A program made the translations under genes and the position numbers. Of a DNA stretch of 64,000 nucleotides, positions 33,479-45,326 are shown piece after piece. Under the pieces are notes generated by a model that was not told the origin of the DNA, made no database searches, and was given only the letters and a program-made list of their open reading frames with translations. Source of the DNA: Streptomyces sp. HUAS YS2 (GTDB taxonomy: Bacteria > Actinomycetota > Actinomycetes > Streptomycetales > Streptomycetaceae). The stretch lies in the NCBI RefSeq assembly GCF_033343995.1, contig NZ_CP137573.1:3195001-3259000 (forward strand). Direction: 5' to 3'. Each line of letters starts with the position of its first letter. Within the stretch, counting starts at the first letter, position 1.

Positions 33479-33569
33479 GTCGTTCTCCTCCGTCGTCGGT
33501 CGAATGGTGTGCGGTGGTGCAGCCGCCAGTGTGCGGCCTGCACCCCCCTCTGGGCCAGGGTCCTTGGAC

Positions 33570-34661
<1,092 letters not shown>

Positions 34662-35924
34662 TCAGACCGGCAGACCGGGGGCCGGGTAGGCGGCCATCAG
34701 CTCGGCGACCTCGGCGCGGATCGCGGTCAGCGCGGCCTCGTCGCCGGTTGCCGCGGCGGCGACGCCGCGGTCGATCCACTCGGCGACCTGCGCCATGTGC
34801 TCGGTGCCCAGGCCGCGGGAGGTCAGCGACGGGGTGCCGATGCGGACGCCGGACGGGTCGAAGGGCTTGCGCGGGTCGTACGGCACCGTGTTGTAGTTCA
34901 CGACGATCCCGGCCCGGTCGAGCGCCTTCGCGGCGACCTTGCCCGGGACCTCCTTGGGCGTGAGGTCCATCAGGATCAGGTGGTTGTCGGTGCCGCCGGA
35001 GACCAGGTCGAAGCCGCGGGCGAGCAGCGCCTCGGCGAGGGCCTTGGCGTTGGCGACGACGGCCTCGGCGTAGGCCCGGAAGGACGGCTGGGCCGCCTCG
35101 CGCAGGGCGACCGCGATCGCGGCGGTGGTCTGGTTGTGCGGGCCTCCCTGGAGGCCCGGGAAGACGGCCTTGTCGACGGCCTTGGCGTGCTCCTCGCGGC
35201 ACATCAGCATGGCGCCGCGCGGGCCGCGCAGGGTCTTGTGGGTGGTCGTCGAGATGACGTCGGCGTACGGCACCGGCGACGGGTGGGCGCCGCCCGCGAT
35301 CAGGCCGGCGATGTGCGCGACGTCGGCGACGAGGACCGCGCCCGCCTCCTGGGCGATCTCGCCGAAGGCCGCGAAGTCGATGGTGCGGGGCAGCGCGGTG
35401 CCGCCGCAGAAGATCACCTTCGGGCGTTCCTTCATGGCGAGTTCGCGGACCTGGTCGAAGTCGATGAGCCCGTTGTCCTGGCGTACGCCGTACTGCACGC
35501 CCCGGAACCACTTGCCGGTCGCGGAGACGCCCCAGCCGTGGGTGAGGTGGCCGCCCATCGGCAGGGCCATGCCCATGACCGTGTCGCCGGGCTCGGCGAA
35601 GGCGAGGTAGACGGCGAGGTTGGCCGGGGAGCCGGAGTAGGGCTGGACGTTGGCGTGGTCGACGCCGAAGAGGCTCCTGGCGCGCTCGATCGCCAGCGAC
35701 TCGACCTGGTCGATGTTCTGCTGGCCCTCGTAGTAGCGGCGGCCGGGGTAGCCCTCGCTGTACTTGTTCTGCAGGACGGTCCCGGACGCCTCCAGGACGG
35801 CCTGGGAGACGTAGTTCTCGCTGGGGATGAGCCGGAGCGTCTCGGCCTGGAGCCGTTCCTCGGCGCCGACGAGGGCGGCGAGTTCGGGGTCGGTGACGGC
35901 GAGTGCGGGATGGGGCGTGGTCAT
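34662..35924 (-). CDS. glyA: Serine hydroxymethyltransferase
   Basis: 420 residues. PLP lysine in ISTTTHKTLRGPRG, folate and substrate elements in IPSENYVSQAVLEA, YSEGYPGRRYYEG and ADVAHIAGLI. It converts serine and tetrahydrofolate to glycine and methylene-THF, feeding purine and thymidylate synthesis together with folD and purN in this window. ATG 35924 has CGGAGGCA 5 bases upstream. Expression is probably controlled by the ZTP riboswitch in its 5' leader, which senses a purine intermediate that builds up when formyl-folate is short. Confidence 0.97.
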   Translation of the reverse strand: MTTPHPALAVTDPELAALVGAEERLQAETLRLIPSENYVSQAVLEASGTVLQNKYSEGYPGRRYYEGQQNIDQVESLAIERARSLFGVDHANVQPYSGSPANLAVYLAFAEPGDTVMGMALPMGGHLTHGWGVSATGKWFRGVQYGVRQDNGLIDFDQVRELAMKERPKVIFCGGTALPRTIDFAAFGEIAQEAGAVLVADVAHIAGLIAGGAHPSPVPYADVISTTTHKTLRGPRGAMLMCREEHAKAVDKAVFPGLQGGPHNQTTAAIAVALREAAQPSFRAYAEAVVANAKALAEALLARGFDLVSGGTDNHLILMDLTPKEVPGKVAAKALDRAGIVVNYNTVPYDPRKPFDPSGVRIGTPSLTSRGLGTEHMAQVAEWIDRGVAAAATGDEAALTAIRAEVAELMAAYPAPGLPV

Positions 35925-35977
35925 GGCGTGCCTCCGGGCGGTTCGGCGGATCCCGGGGCGCTGCGCTCGCGGCACCA

Positions 35978-36085
35978 CACGGGACGGGTCTCCCGTGATG
36001 CCCAGGCGAGCGGCACCTCGTGCGGTCTGCCGCGCACGGCTCCCCCGGGGTCGCTTCCCCGTACGCCAGTCGCCGTGCGTGTTTC
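35978..36085 (-). ncRNA. ZTP (pfl) riboswitch with adjacent hairpin, glyA leader
   Basis: Read on the minus strand. The pfl consensus elements occur in order: stem CACGGC (36077-36072), GACTGGCG (36071-36064), an inner CGGGG/CCCCG hairpin, GGGGGAGCCGTG closing the stem (36040-36035), a P3 hairpin CGGCAGACC/GGTGCCG, and the hallmark CGCCTGGGCA (36008-35999). A hairpin CACGGGA/TCCCGTG (35997-35978) follows directly and may be the expression platform. ZTP riboswitches control one-carbon genes, including glyA. Confidence 0.85.
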
Positions 36086-36190
36086 CAGACTAGCGGGCGC
36101 GCCGTCACCGAGGTTTCTTCGTCCAGCATCCGAGCGACGATAGAAACAGGGCTCACACCCGCCCCTGGCCGCAGGACGAACGGAGATCCC

Positions 36191-37396
<1,206 letters not shown>

Positions 37397-37457
37397 CGTC
37401 CGGTCGGGAGCAGCGGGGCGGGGCGGGTGCCGTGGTTCCTGGACGGCGCCCGGCCCG

Positions 37458-38897
37458 TCACTCCCCCGACTCTCCCGACTCCCCCGGCAGCACCCGGCAC
37501 AGTGCCTCCAGCGCGCCCGGCCAGGCGCTGTCCGTCGGGGTGGCGTAGCCGACGACCAGGCCGTCCATGGTGTGCGGGGTCGAGGGGTGGCGGAAGGCGT
37601 CGACGCCGAGCACCGAGAGGCCCTGCCACGCCGCCGCGCGCAGCACCGCCCGCTCGGTGCCCGGCGGGAGCGGGAGCACGGCGTGCAGGCCGGCCGCGAT
37701 GCCGCTCACGCGGATGTCCGGGGCCCGCTCGGCCAGCGCCGCCACCAGCTGGTCGCGCCGCCGCCGGTAGCGCAGCCGCATCGCGCGTACGTGCCGGTCG
37801 TACGCCCCCGAGGCGAGGAAGTCCGCGAAGGTCAGCTGGTCGAGGGCGCCGCAGTGCCAGTCGACCGGGCCCTTGGCCGCAGCGACCTCGCCGACCAGCG
37901 CCTCAGGCAGGACCATCCAGGCCAGCCGGAGCGCCGGGGCGAGCGACTTGCTCGCCGTGCCCAGGTAGACGACCCGCTCCGGGTCGAGTCCCTGCAGGGC
38001 GCCCACCTGCTGGCGGTCGTAGCGGAACTCGCCGTCGTAGTCGTCCTCCAGGACCAGCCCGCCGGTCGTGCGGGCCCAGTCGACCGCCGCCGCGCGCCGG
38101 TCGGGGTGCAGCGCCCCGCCGAGCGGGAACTGGTGGGCCGGTGTCATCAGCACCGCTCCGACGCCTTTCAGCGACGCCAACTCCCCGGTCCGCGTGCCCC
38201 GTTCGTCGGAGCCGAGGGCGGGCAGCCGCAGTCCCGCGCCGGTCAGCAGGTCCCAGTGCACGTCGAGCCCGTACGACTCGACCGCGATCTCCCGGACCTT
38301 CCGCGCCCGCAGCACCTTCCCGAGCAGCATCAGTCCGTGCGCGAAGCCGGAGCAGACCACGATCCGTTCGGGGCTCGCGTACACGCCGCGGGCCCGTGCG
38401 AGGTACTCGGCGAGCGCGGTGCGCAGTTCGACGCGGCCGCGCGGATCGCCGTACCCGAAGGCCTCGTTCGGCGCGGCGGTCAGCGCGCGGCGGGCCGCCT
38501 TGAGCCACTCGGCGCGCGGGAACGAGGCGAGGTCGGGGGTCCCGGGCGTGAGGTCGTGCGCGGGCCCGCCCGGCCGCCGGCGGCGCGCGCCGGCCGGGGC
38601 CGCGGCGCCGGGCCCGGCGCGGCGCGGCTCGGCCCGCCGGGCGACCCGGGTGCCGGATCCCTGGCGCGCGGTGAGCCAGCCCTCGGCGACGAGGTCGGCG
38701 TACGCGTCGGCGACGGTGTTCCGGGCGATCCCGAGGTCGGATGCGAGCTGCCGGGAGGACGGCAGCCGGGTGTCGGGCGCGAGTCTGCCGGTGCGCACCG
38801 CGTCGCGCAGCGCGTCCATCAGGCCGGTCCGCAGTCCGGTCGTACCGTGCAGGTCAAGGTGGAGGTCGGCCCCGAAAGTGGCCCAGTCACTCGCCAT
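37458..38897 (-). CDS. MocR-family (GntR HTH + aminotransferase-like) transcriptional regulator
   Basis: 479 residues. N-terminal winged helix (LPSSRQLASDLGIARNTVADAY, LTARQGSGTRVA), an Arg/Ala/Gly-rich linker (about 85-115), then an aspartate-aminotransferase-like domain with PLP Lys in YLGTASKSLAPALRLAW. MocR proteins sense PLP or an amine and usually control a divergent gene. The 47-base gap to the AhpD-like gene at 38945 contains its promoter, making the AhpD-like/ICL-like pair the likely target. Confidence 0.92.
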   Translation of the reverse strand: MASDWATFGADLHLDLHGTTGLRTGLMDALRDAVRTGRLAPDTRLPSSRQLASDLGIARNTVADAYADLVAEGWLTARQGSGTRVARRAEPRRAGPGAAAPAGARRRRPGGPAHDLTPGTPDLASFPRAEWLKAARRALTAAPNEAFGYGDPRGRVELRTALAEYLARARGVYASPERIVVCSGFAHGLMLLGKVLRARKVREIAVESYGLDVHWDLLTGAGLRLPALGSDERGTRTGELASLKGVGAVLMTPAHQFPLGGALHPDRRAAAVDWARTTGGLVLEDDYDGEFRYDRQQVGALQGLDPERVVYLGTASKSLAPALRLAWMVLPEALVGEVAAAKGPVDWHCGALDQLTFADFLASGAYDRHVRAMRLRYRRRRDQLVAALAERAPDIRVSGIAAGLHAVLPLPPGTERAVLRAAAWQGLSVLGVDAFRHPSTPHTMDGLVVGYATPTDSAWPGALEALCRVLPGESGESGE

Positions 38898-38944
38898 GTG
38901 AATGGACCATACCGGTGTGCCATCGGCTCCGTACGGTGGTGGTC

Positions 38945-39457
38945 ATGACGACGACAGCGGTGAACGACACGAAGAACGAATACGCCCCCGAGCACGCCCC
39001 GCGCATGGGCTTCGCCGACGCGGCGCCCGAGTTCTACCAGGCGATGTTCCGACTGGAACGGGCGGCGGCGAAGGACATCGACCCGACGCTCTACCACCTG
39101 ATCAAGATCCGCGCCTCGCAGGTCAACCACTGCGCGTTCTGCATCGACATGCACACCAAGGACGCGCTCGCCGAGGGGGAGACCGTCGAGCGGATCGTCC
39201 AGCTCCCGGCCTGGCGGGAGTCCCGACACTTCTACACCGAGCGGGAGGCGGCGGCGCTCGAACTGACCGAGTCCGTCACTGTCCTGACGGAGGGTTTCGT
39301 CCCGGACGAGGTGTACGCACGGACCGCGGAGCACTTCGACGAGACGGAGCTCGCCCGGGTGATCGGCGCGATCGTCACGATCAACGCCTGGAACCGGATC
39401 GCCGTCACGACCCGCATGGTGCCGGGTCACTACACCCCGGGGATGTACAAGAAGTGA
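38945..39457 (+). CDS. AhpD-like carboxymuconolactone decarboxylase family protein
   Basis: 170 residues. The redox CxxC with the proton-relay His is NHCAFCIDMH, the AhpD core motif; helices before and after fit the alkylhydroperoxidase fold. Family members act as peroxidase adaptors or decarboxylases. ATG lies 7 bases after TACGGT, a probable -10, giving a leaderless mRNA. Its stop overlaps the next start (GTGA), so it is coupled to the ICL/PEPM-type enzyme. Regulation by the divergent MocR protein is likely. Confidence 0.9.
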   Translation: MTTTAVNDTKNEYAPEHAPRMGFADAAPEFYQAMFRLERAAAKDIDPTLYHLIKIRASQVNHCAFCIDMHTKDALAEGETVERIVQLPAWRESRHFYTEREAAALELTESVTVLTEGFVPDEVYARTAEHFDETELARVIGAIVTINAWNRIAVTTRMVPGHYTPGMYKK

Positions 39458-40185
39458 GCGACGCCGCACACCTGTTGAGGGAACTGCACCTGGGCCGTGC
39501 AACGGACGACCCGCTGGTTCTGCCCGGCCCGTGGGACGCGGCGAGCGCCCGCGCCTTCGAGGCGGCCGGCTTCCCGGCCCTCGCGACGCCCAGCGCGGGG
39601 ATCGCCGCCGCGCTGGGGTACGAGGACGGGAGCACGCCCGCCGACGAGATGTTCGCGGCGGTCGCGCGGATCGTCCGCGCGGTGTCCGTCCCGGTGACCG
39701 CGGACGTGGAGGGCGGGTACGGGCTCGCCCCGGAGGAGCTCGTCGAGCGGGTCCTGGAGACCGGCGCGGCCGGCGTGAACCTGGAGGACTCGGACGGCGG
39801 CGCCCTGAAGGACCCGCACGAGCACGCCGACCGGCTGGCCGCGGTACGGGCGGCGGCCGGGGACGCCCTCTTCGTCAACGCCCGCGTGGACGTCTACCTG
39901 CGCGGTGTACCCGACCCGGCCGACGCGGCGCTGGAGCGGGCCCTGCTGTACGCGGCGGCCGGCGCCGACTGCGTCTATCCGATCGTCGGTCCGCCGGAGG
40001 ACCTGCCGGCGCTGCGGGCCGGGCTCGGCGACGGCCTGCCGGTCAACGTCCTGGCGCGACCCGGCGGACCGTCGTTCGCGGAGCTGGGCCGGCTGGGGGC
40101 GACCCGGATCACCTTCGGGGGCGGCCTGCTGGAGCGCACCCTCGGCCATGTCCGGGACCTGGCCGAGGAGTTGCGCGGCGCGTGA
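39454..40185 (+). CDS. Isocitrate lyase / PEP mutase superfamily protein
   Basis: 243 residues. TIM-barrel members of this superfamily show the pattern seen here: GPWDAASARAFEAAGF, TADVEGGYG, GVNLEDSD and VNARVDVYLRG. The metal-binding Asp/Glu residues of TADVEGG and NLEDSD are present; the catalytic Cys loop of true isocitrate lyases is absent, so it is more like PEP phosphonomutase or 2-methylisocitrate lyase-like C-C bond hydrolases. It starts at GTG within the AhpD-like gene's stop (4-base overlap), so both are produced together. Confidence 0.88.
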   Translation: MSDAAHLLRELHLGRATDDPLVLPGPWDAASARAFEAAGFPALATPSAGIAAALGYEDGSTPADEMFAAVARIVRAVSVPVTADVEGGYGLAPEELVERVLETGAAGVNLEDSDGGALKDPHEHADRLAAVRAAAGDALFVNARVDVYLRGVPDPADAALERALLYAAAGADCVYPIVGPPEDLPALRAGLGDGLPVNVLARPGGPSFAELGRLGATRITFGGGLLERTLGHVRDLAEELRGA

Positions 40186-40193
40186 TGTGACGG

Positions 40194-40694
40194 TCAGGCC
40201 TCGTCGTCGGCGGGCTCGTCCTCGACCCGCAGCATCGCGACCCACAGCGGCGTCAGCCAGTGCAGCACCAGGGCGGCCGCCAGCAACGGAACGAGCATCC
40301 GGTCGGGCCGTACGCCGGTGGACCCGGGGGCCACGACGGCGACGAGGGTCCCCACCGCCAGCAGCACACCCGTGACGCGGTGGGCGATCGACCGCACCCG
40401 GTCCCGCTCGACGAGCTGCCGCTCGTCGAGCATCCGGCCGCGCAGCTCGAACAGCCCGCGGGTGGCCCCGTTGATCGCGCCGGTGGCGACCGCCCACGGC
40501 AGCAGGAGGACGAGGAGAGCGATCCCGCCCCAGAGCCCCGGCCAGAACACCGCGGCGGCGATCCCGGCGATCGTCAGCGCGATGTGCGCCCCGGCGACCG
40601 CGCGGCGGCGGGCCGCCGTGGCGTACAGGGACTGGGCCCTGCGGTCGTTCATCACGGCGTACATGCGCCGGTCGTAGCGCGTGGCGTCGGTCAT
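40194..40694 (-). CDS. Four-helix membrane protein paired with XRE regulator
   Basis: 166 residues. Hydrophobic segments: AGAHIALTIAGIAAAVFW, GGIALLVLLLPWAVATG, VTGVLLAVGTLVAVVA and LVPLLAAALVLHWLTPLWV. The family is not recognised by name, but small XRE regulators coupled to such membrane proteins are frequent in Actinobacteria. The ATG overlaps the XRE gene's stop by one base (TGATG). Confidence 0.82.
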   Translation of the reverse strand: MTDATRYDRRMYAVMNDRRAQSLYATAARRRAVAGAHIALTIAGIAAAVFWPGLWGGIALLVLLLPWAVATGAINGATRGLFELRGRMLDERQLVERDRVRSIAHRVTGVLLAVGTLVAVVAPGSTGVRPDRMLVPLLAAALVLHWLTPLWVAMLRVEDEPADDEA

Positions 40695-40939
40695 CACTGC
40701 TTCCTCCCGTAGACCTCTGCGGTGAGCGGCTGGAACGGCTCCAGGGAGAACAGCGCCTCCACCGGGAGCTCGAAGAACCGGGCCACTTTCAGGGCCAGGT
40801 CGAGGCTGGGGTTGTACTGGCCGCGCTCGATGTAGCCGATGGTCTGGTAGTGGACGCCCACTGCCTCGGCGAGTGCCTGCCGCGACACCTTCCGCTCGGC
40901 CCGGACGGCCGAGAGCCTGTTGTGCACCTGCTCGCTCAT
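40694..40939 (-). CDS. Small XRE-type HTH regulator
   Basis: 81 residues, consisting almost only of an XRE helix-turn-helix (RQALAEAVGVHYQTIGYIERG, then LALKVARFFELPVEALF), the type found in short Cro/C1 regulators. Upstream, TGTATAAGAAGTACTACA carries TGTA/TACA arms (around 40940-40957) next to an AT-rich region unusual here, a plausible autoregulatory operator. Translationally coupled to the membrane protein gene downstream. Confidence 0.88.
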   Translation of the reverse strand: MSEQVHNRLSAVRAERKVSRQALAEAVGVHYQTIGYIERGQYNPSLDLALKVARFFELPVEALFSLEPFQPLTAEVYGRKQ

Positions 40940-41015
40940 GTATAAGAAGTACTACATCCGAGCGCAGATACACAACATGAAGTGGCGGTCGACCTCGTCG
41001 CCACCAGCCGCAAAA

Positions 41016-41055
41016 CGCCCCACCCCCCGGTCTCAGGAGACCGGGGGGTGGGGCG
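41016..41055 (-). terminator. Terminator of mdh
   Basis: A perfect 19-bp stem (41016-41034 with 41037-41055) has essentially no loop beyond AG. On the minus strand it is followed by TTTTG, so it is an intrinsic terminator for mdh. Confidence 0.9.
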
Positions 41056-41088
41056 CAGGCGGTGTTCGGGCTCAGGCCCGGATCACGC

Positions 41089-42167
<1,079 letters not shown>

Positions 42168-42299
42168 GGTGTCTCGATGTGAAGAGATATCCAGCGGTCA
42201 GGCTATCCGACCCCGGTCCCCTCGAACCCCCTCCCCCTTGTGGGACGGCTCACTGCCACCCGTCCGGGGCGCGCCCGAACCCCCGTGCCGTGCTCCGCG

Positions 42300-43373
42300 T
42301 CAGCCACCGGTACAGCCGACCGCACCGCCCTTCAGGGTCGCGCAGGCCCTCGCGTCGTCCGCCGCGGCCACCGCGACCATGGGCGTGTACGCGTCTCCGT
42401 CGGCGTCCACCAGGGCCTCCTGGCCGCCGATGCCCTTCGCGGTCACGCGGACGGTGTCGCCCGGCGCCGCACCGGTGAGCCGGGCCCAGGCGGCCCGGCA
42501 GGTGACGCTGTGCCGGACCTCCACCCGGGCGGGGCCGACCCGCGCCCGGGAGACGGTCGTCGCGAACTCGCCCCCGCAGCCCATGGTCTCCGGGTCCCGC
42601 CCGGCGCACCCCGCGCCCGCGCACTTCACCCCGGCGGGGAGCGGCGTACCGGGGGCGGTGGTGGGGGCCCGGCTCGACGGCGGGGCGGTCCGCCCGTCGC
42701 CGTCGTCGCCCGCGCCGCCCGGATCGACGAGCAGCACGACGGCGACGGCGACGAGCAGGAGACCGACGCCTGCGGCCAGGGCGGTCAGGACCCGGCGGCG
42801 CCCGCGGCCGCCGGCGGGAGCGCCGGCGGCGCGGGCCGGCGGCGCGGGCGGCGAGCCCGGCGGCGGCGCGGGCGGCGGGGCGAGGGGCCGCACGGGCGGC
42901 GCGGCCGGGAGCGGGTGGCGGGGCGGATCCCTGGGCTCGTCGCGGAGCAGGTCCGTGGGCTCGTCGGGGGCCGGCTCCCGTGGACCGGCCCCGGCCGCCC
43001 CGGCCTCGGTCGCAGCCCCCGCGCCCGCCTCCTCCGCCGTACCGAGCGCCGCCCTCGCCCGGGAGACGCGCCGCACCTCCATCGTCCGGTCGTGGCGCAT
43101 CTCGGAGCGGCTCCAGGCGCGGTCCGCCAGCTCCCACATGGTCGTCAGATGGTCGATGTCGGTGCCGGTCACCTCGGCGAGCGCGGCGACCGCGCCTCTC
43201 GGCGCGAGCAGCCGCCCGTTCAGGTACCGCTCCCACGAGGTCCTGCTGTAGCCCGTGCGGTCCGCGACGGCGGAGACGCTCAGTCCGCTGCGGTCCACGA
43301 GCCGGCGCAACTGGCTCGCGAACTCACGGATCTGCGGGTCCAGTTCGTCCGGCAGTGCCTTCCAACGAGGCAT
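42300..43373 (-). CDS. XRE-family HTH protein with membrane helix and DUF2690 domain
   Basis: 357 residues. N-terminal HTH (LRRLVDRSGLSVSAVADRTG, then SRTSWERYLNGRL), a long Pro/Ala/Arg-rich linker (about 110-220), a membrane helix (ALAAGVGLLLVAVAVVLLV), then an extracytoplasmic domain with four Cys (VKCAGAGCAG, MGCGGEFATT, VTCRAAWARL, ARACATLKGG) that matches DUF2690. ATG 43373 has a G-rich site upstream; upstream in-frame starts only add a weak extension. Likely a membrane-tethered transcription regulator. It lies upstream of mdh on the same strand but the 220-base gap argues for separate control. Confidence 0.85.
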   Translation of the reverse strand: MPRWKALPDELDPQIREFASQLRRLVDRSGLSVSAVADRTGYSRTSWERYLNGRLLAPRGAVAALAEVTGTDIDHLTTMWELADRAWSRSEMRHDRTMEVRRVSRARAALGTAEEAGAGAATEAGAAGAGPREPAPDEPTDLLRDEPRDPPRHPLPAAPPVRPLAPPPAPPPGSPPAPPARAAGAPAGGRGRRRVLTALAAGVGLLLVAVAVVLLVDPGGAGDDGDGRTAPPSSRAPTTAPGTPLPAGVKCAGAGCAGRDPETMGCGGEFATTVSRARVGPARVEVRHSVTCRAAWARLTGAAPGDTVRVTAKGIGGQEALVDADGDAYTPMVAVAAADDARACATLKGGAVGCTGG

Positions 43374-43566
43374 GTGCGGTTCCCCCCTCGGCCCCTTTTG
43401 TTCCCCCAGAAGGATGCTCGGAGGCAGGATGGCAGTTCCGGGGCAGGTCCGCACGGGTGCATACGAATCGGGCGCGCGCCCCGACGTACCGGAATGGTCA
43501 CCTCCGTGCCACAGGGCGCCTACGGACCTTGATCCAACATTGGCGCGTACATGACCCTGGAACGCG

Positions 43567-43608
43567 AACGGCGCCCGTCCTCCCTCGGGGGAGAGGACGG
43601 GCGCCGTT
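43567..43608 (-). terminator. Terminator of the folD-DUF3017 operon
   Basis: A perfect 16-bp stem (43567-43582 with 43593-43608) has a 10-base loop and sits 22 bases past the DUF3017 gene stop. The remaining gap 43374-43566 shows only the HTH gene's leader. Confidence 0.85.
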
Positions 43609-43629
43609 CGTCGTGTGGCCGGTTCGCGC

Positions 43630-44160
43630 CTACGTGATCGTCAGGTGGAGGGCGTCCTCCAGGAACGGGATCTTCAGCCACGGGTTCGGCTCGACCATGA
43701 GCGCGAGCAGCACGATGAGCGTGCCCATGATCCCGTACGTGACCATGTCGGTGAACCGGGACCGGACGGCGAGCATGCCCACGGACGGCAGGATCCGGCG
43801 CAGCACCGCTCCGGTGAGCAGGGCGACGCCGACAAGGATCGTCCCGACCCGGAAGGACTGCGCGAACGGGTCCGTCCCCACGATCAGCAGGCCGAGCGCG
43901 GCGAGCCCCAGCACGGTCAGCAGCGGCCACTGCCGGGCGGGCGCGGGCGCGTCGCCGGGCGCGGCCCGGCCACCGCCCTCGGGCCGCGCGGTGTCCCGCG
44001 TGACGGAAGGCGGCCGACGCGACCGGTGCGCCGCGGAGTGCGCCGCGGCCGCGTCGTCGCCCTCGGCGTCCGCGCCGGCGGCGTCCAGAGCCTCCGGAGC
44101 CTCAGCGGTCTCCGCAGCCTCGGGGGTCTCCGGCGTCTCCGGGTCGCGGTCGGTCGGCAT
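43630..44160 (-). CDS. DUF3017 family membrane protein
   Basis: 176 residues. Acidic low-complexity N-terminus (Glu/Thr/Ala-rich), then three membrane helices (LLTVLGLAALGLLIVG, RVGTILVGVALLTGAVL, VTYGIMGTLIVLLALMV). DUF3017 proteins follow folD in many Streptomyces; function unknown. ATG 44160 is chosen with AAGGGC 10 bases upstream; a GTG at 44178 would begin directly after the folD stop. Confidence 0.82.
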   Translation of the reverse strand: MPTDRDPETPETPEAAETAEAPEALDAAGADAEGDDAAAAHSAAHRSRRPPSVTRDTARPEGGGRAAPGDAPAPARQWPLLTVLGLAALGLLIVGTDPFAQSFRVGTILVGVALLTGAVLRRILPSVGMLAVRSRFTDMVTYGIMGTLIVLLALMVEPNPWLKIPFLEDALHLTIT

Positions 44161-44179
44161 GGGGCTCGCGCCCTTCACG

Positions 44180-45046
44180 TCAGTGCGCCGCGGCCGCGGC
44201 CGCGCGCTCCGCCGCCTCGACCACGTTCACGAGCAGCAGCGCGCGCGTCATCGGGCCGACTCCGCCCGGGTTCGGGGAGATCCAGGCCGCGACCTCGGCC
44301 ACGCCCGGGTCCACGTCGCCGAGGATCTTGCCCTCGTCGTTGCGCGAGACGCCGACGTCGAGCACGGCCGCGCCCGGCTTCACGTCCTCCGGCTTGATCA
44401 GGTGCGGGACGCCCGCCGCCGCGATGATGATGTCGGCCCGGCGCAGGTGCGCGGCCAGGTCCTTCGTGCCGGTGTGGCACTGCGTCACCGTCGCGTTCTC
44501 CGAACGACGGGTGAGCAGCAGCGGCATCGGGCGGCCGATCGTGACGCCGCGGCCGACGACCACGACCTCCGCGCCCTTGATCTCCACGCCGTGCCGGCGC
44601 AGCAGCGCGATGATGCCGTTCGGCGTGCAGGGCAGGGGCGCGGGCTCGTTGAGCACCAGCCGGCCCAGGTTCGTCGGGTGCAGACCGTCGGCGTCCTTCG
44701 CCGGGTCCATCAGCTCCAGGACGCGGTTCTCGTCGATGCCCTTGGGGAGCGGCAGCTGGACGATGTAACCGGTGCAGGCCGGGTCCTCGTTCAGCTCGCG
44801 GACGACCGCCTCGATCTCCTCCTGCGTGGCGGTGGCGGGCAGTTCGCGCTGGATGGACGCGAGGCCGACCTCGGCGCAGTCGCGGTGCTTGCCCGCGACG
44901 TACTTCTGGCTGCCCGGGTCGTCGCCGACGAGGATGGTGCCGAGTCCGGGCGTGACACCCCGCTCCTTCAGGGCCGCCACACGGGTGGCCAGATCGGACT
45001 TGATCTCGGCCGCGGTGGCCTTGCCGTCGAGAATCTGCGCGCTCAT
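44180..45046 (-). CDS. folD: Bifunctional methylene-THF dehydrogenase / methenyl-THF cyclohydrolase
   Basis: 288 residues. Catalytic Lys in [12 protein letters not shown], folate region [19 protein letters not shown] fold [14 protein letters not shown], and the closing [12 protein letters not shown]. It makes 10-formyl-THF for purN and purH. GGGAGGAT lies 6 bases upstream of ATG 45046. No ZTP-type leader is visible here, unlike glyA. Operon with the DUF3017 gene. Confidence 0.96.
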   Translation of the reverse strand: MSAQILDGKATAAEIKSDLATRVAALKERGVTPGLGTILVGDDPGSQKYVAGKHRDCAEVGLASIQRELPATATQEEIEAVVRELNEDPACTGYIVQLPLPKGIDENRVLELMDPAKDADGLHPTNLGRLVLNEPAPLPCTPNGIIALLRRHGVEIKGAEVVVVGRGVTIGRPMPLLLTRRSENATVTQCHTGTKDLAAHLRRADIIIAAAGVPHLIKPEDVKPGAAVLDVGVSRNDEGKILGDVDPGVAEVAAWISPNPGGVGPMTRALLLVNVVEAAERAAAAAAH

Positions 45047-45326
45047 GCCGCCATCCTCCCGGATGACCCCGTCCTTGTTCCAATCCGGACGCCGCGGCCG
45101 GGCGCCCGTAAGGCGTCCAGGAGGGGTTCGAGGAGCCCGGGACGACCGGTTCGGCGGTTGCACTCCTGCAACACATCTGCATTCCGGCTGGACAAACTTA
45201 CGCGGCACTTATGACGATGGGGGCCGAACAGTGCCGCGGGCACTGCCGGGGGGCGCAACCGCATCAGTTTTTCCTGTTTCCTCCGCCAGGCCGCGTCGTC
45301 CCCGCACAACGGAGGAAAGACCCCAC

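Noticed and set aside
34990..35010. TTGTCGGTG inside glyA
   Set aside because: It lacks the N8-TAnnnT part, so it is a chance match to the damage-promoter motif.
45110..45140. GGGTTCGAGGAGC resembling a tRNA T-arm
   Set aside because: No D-arm or anticodon arm can be folded around it.
45047..45326. Possible second ZTP leader before folD
   Set aside because: None of the GACTGGCG or CGCCTGGGCA elements occur; only a GC-rich leader.
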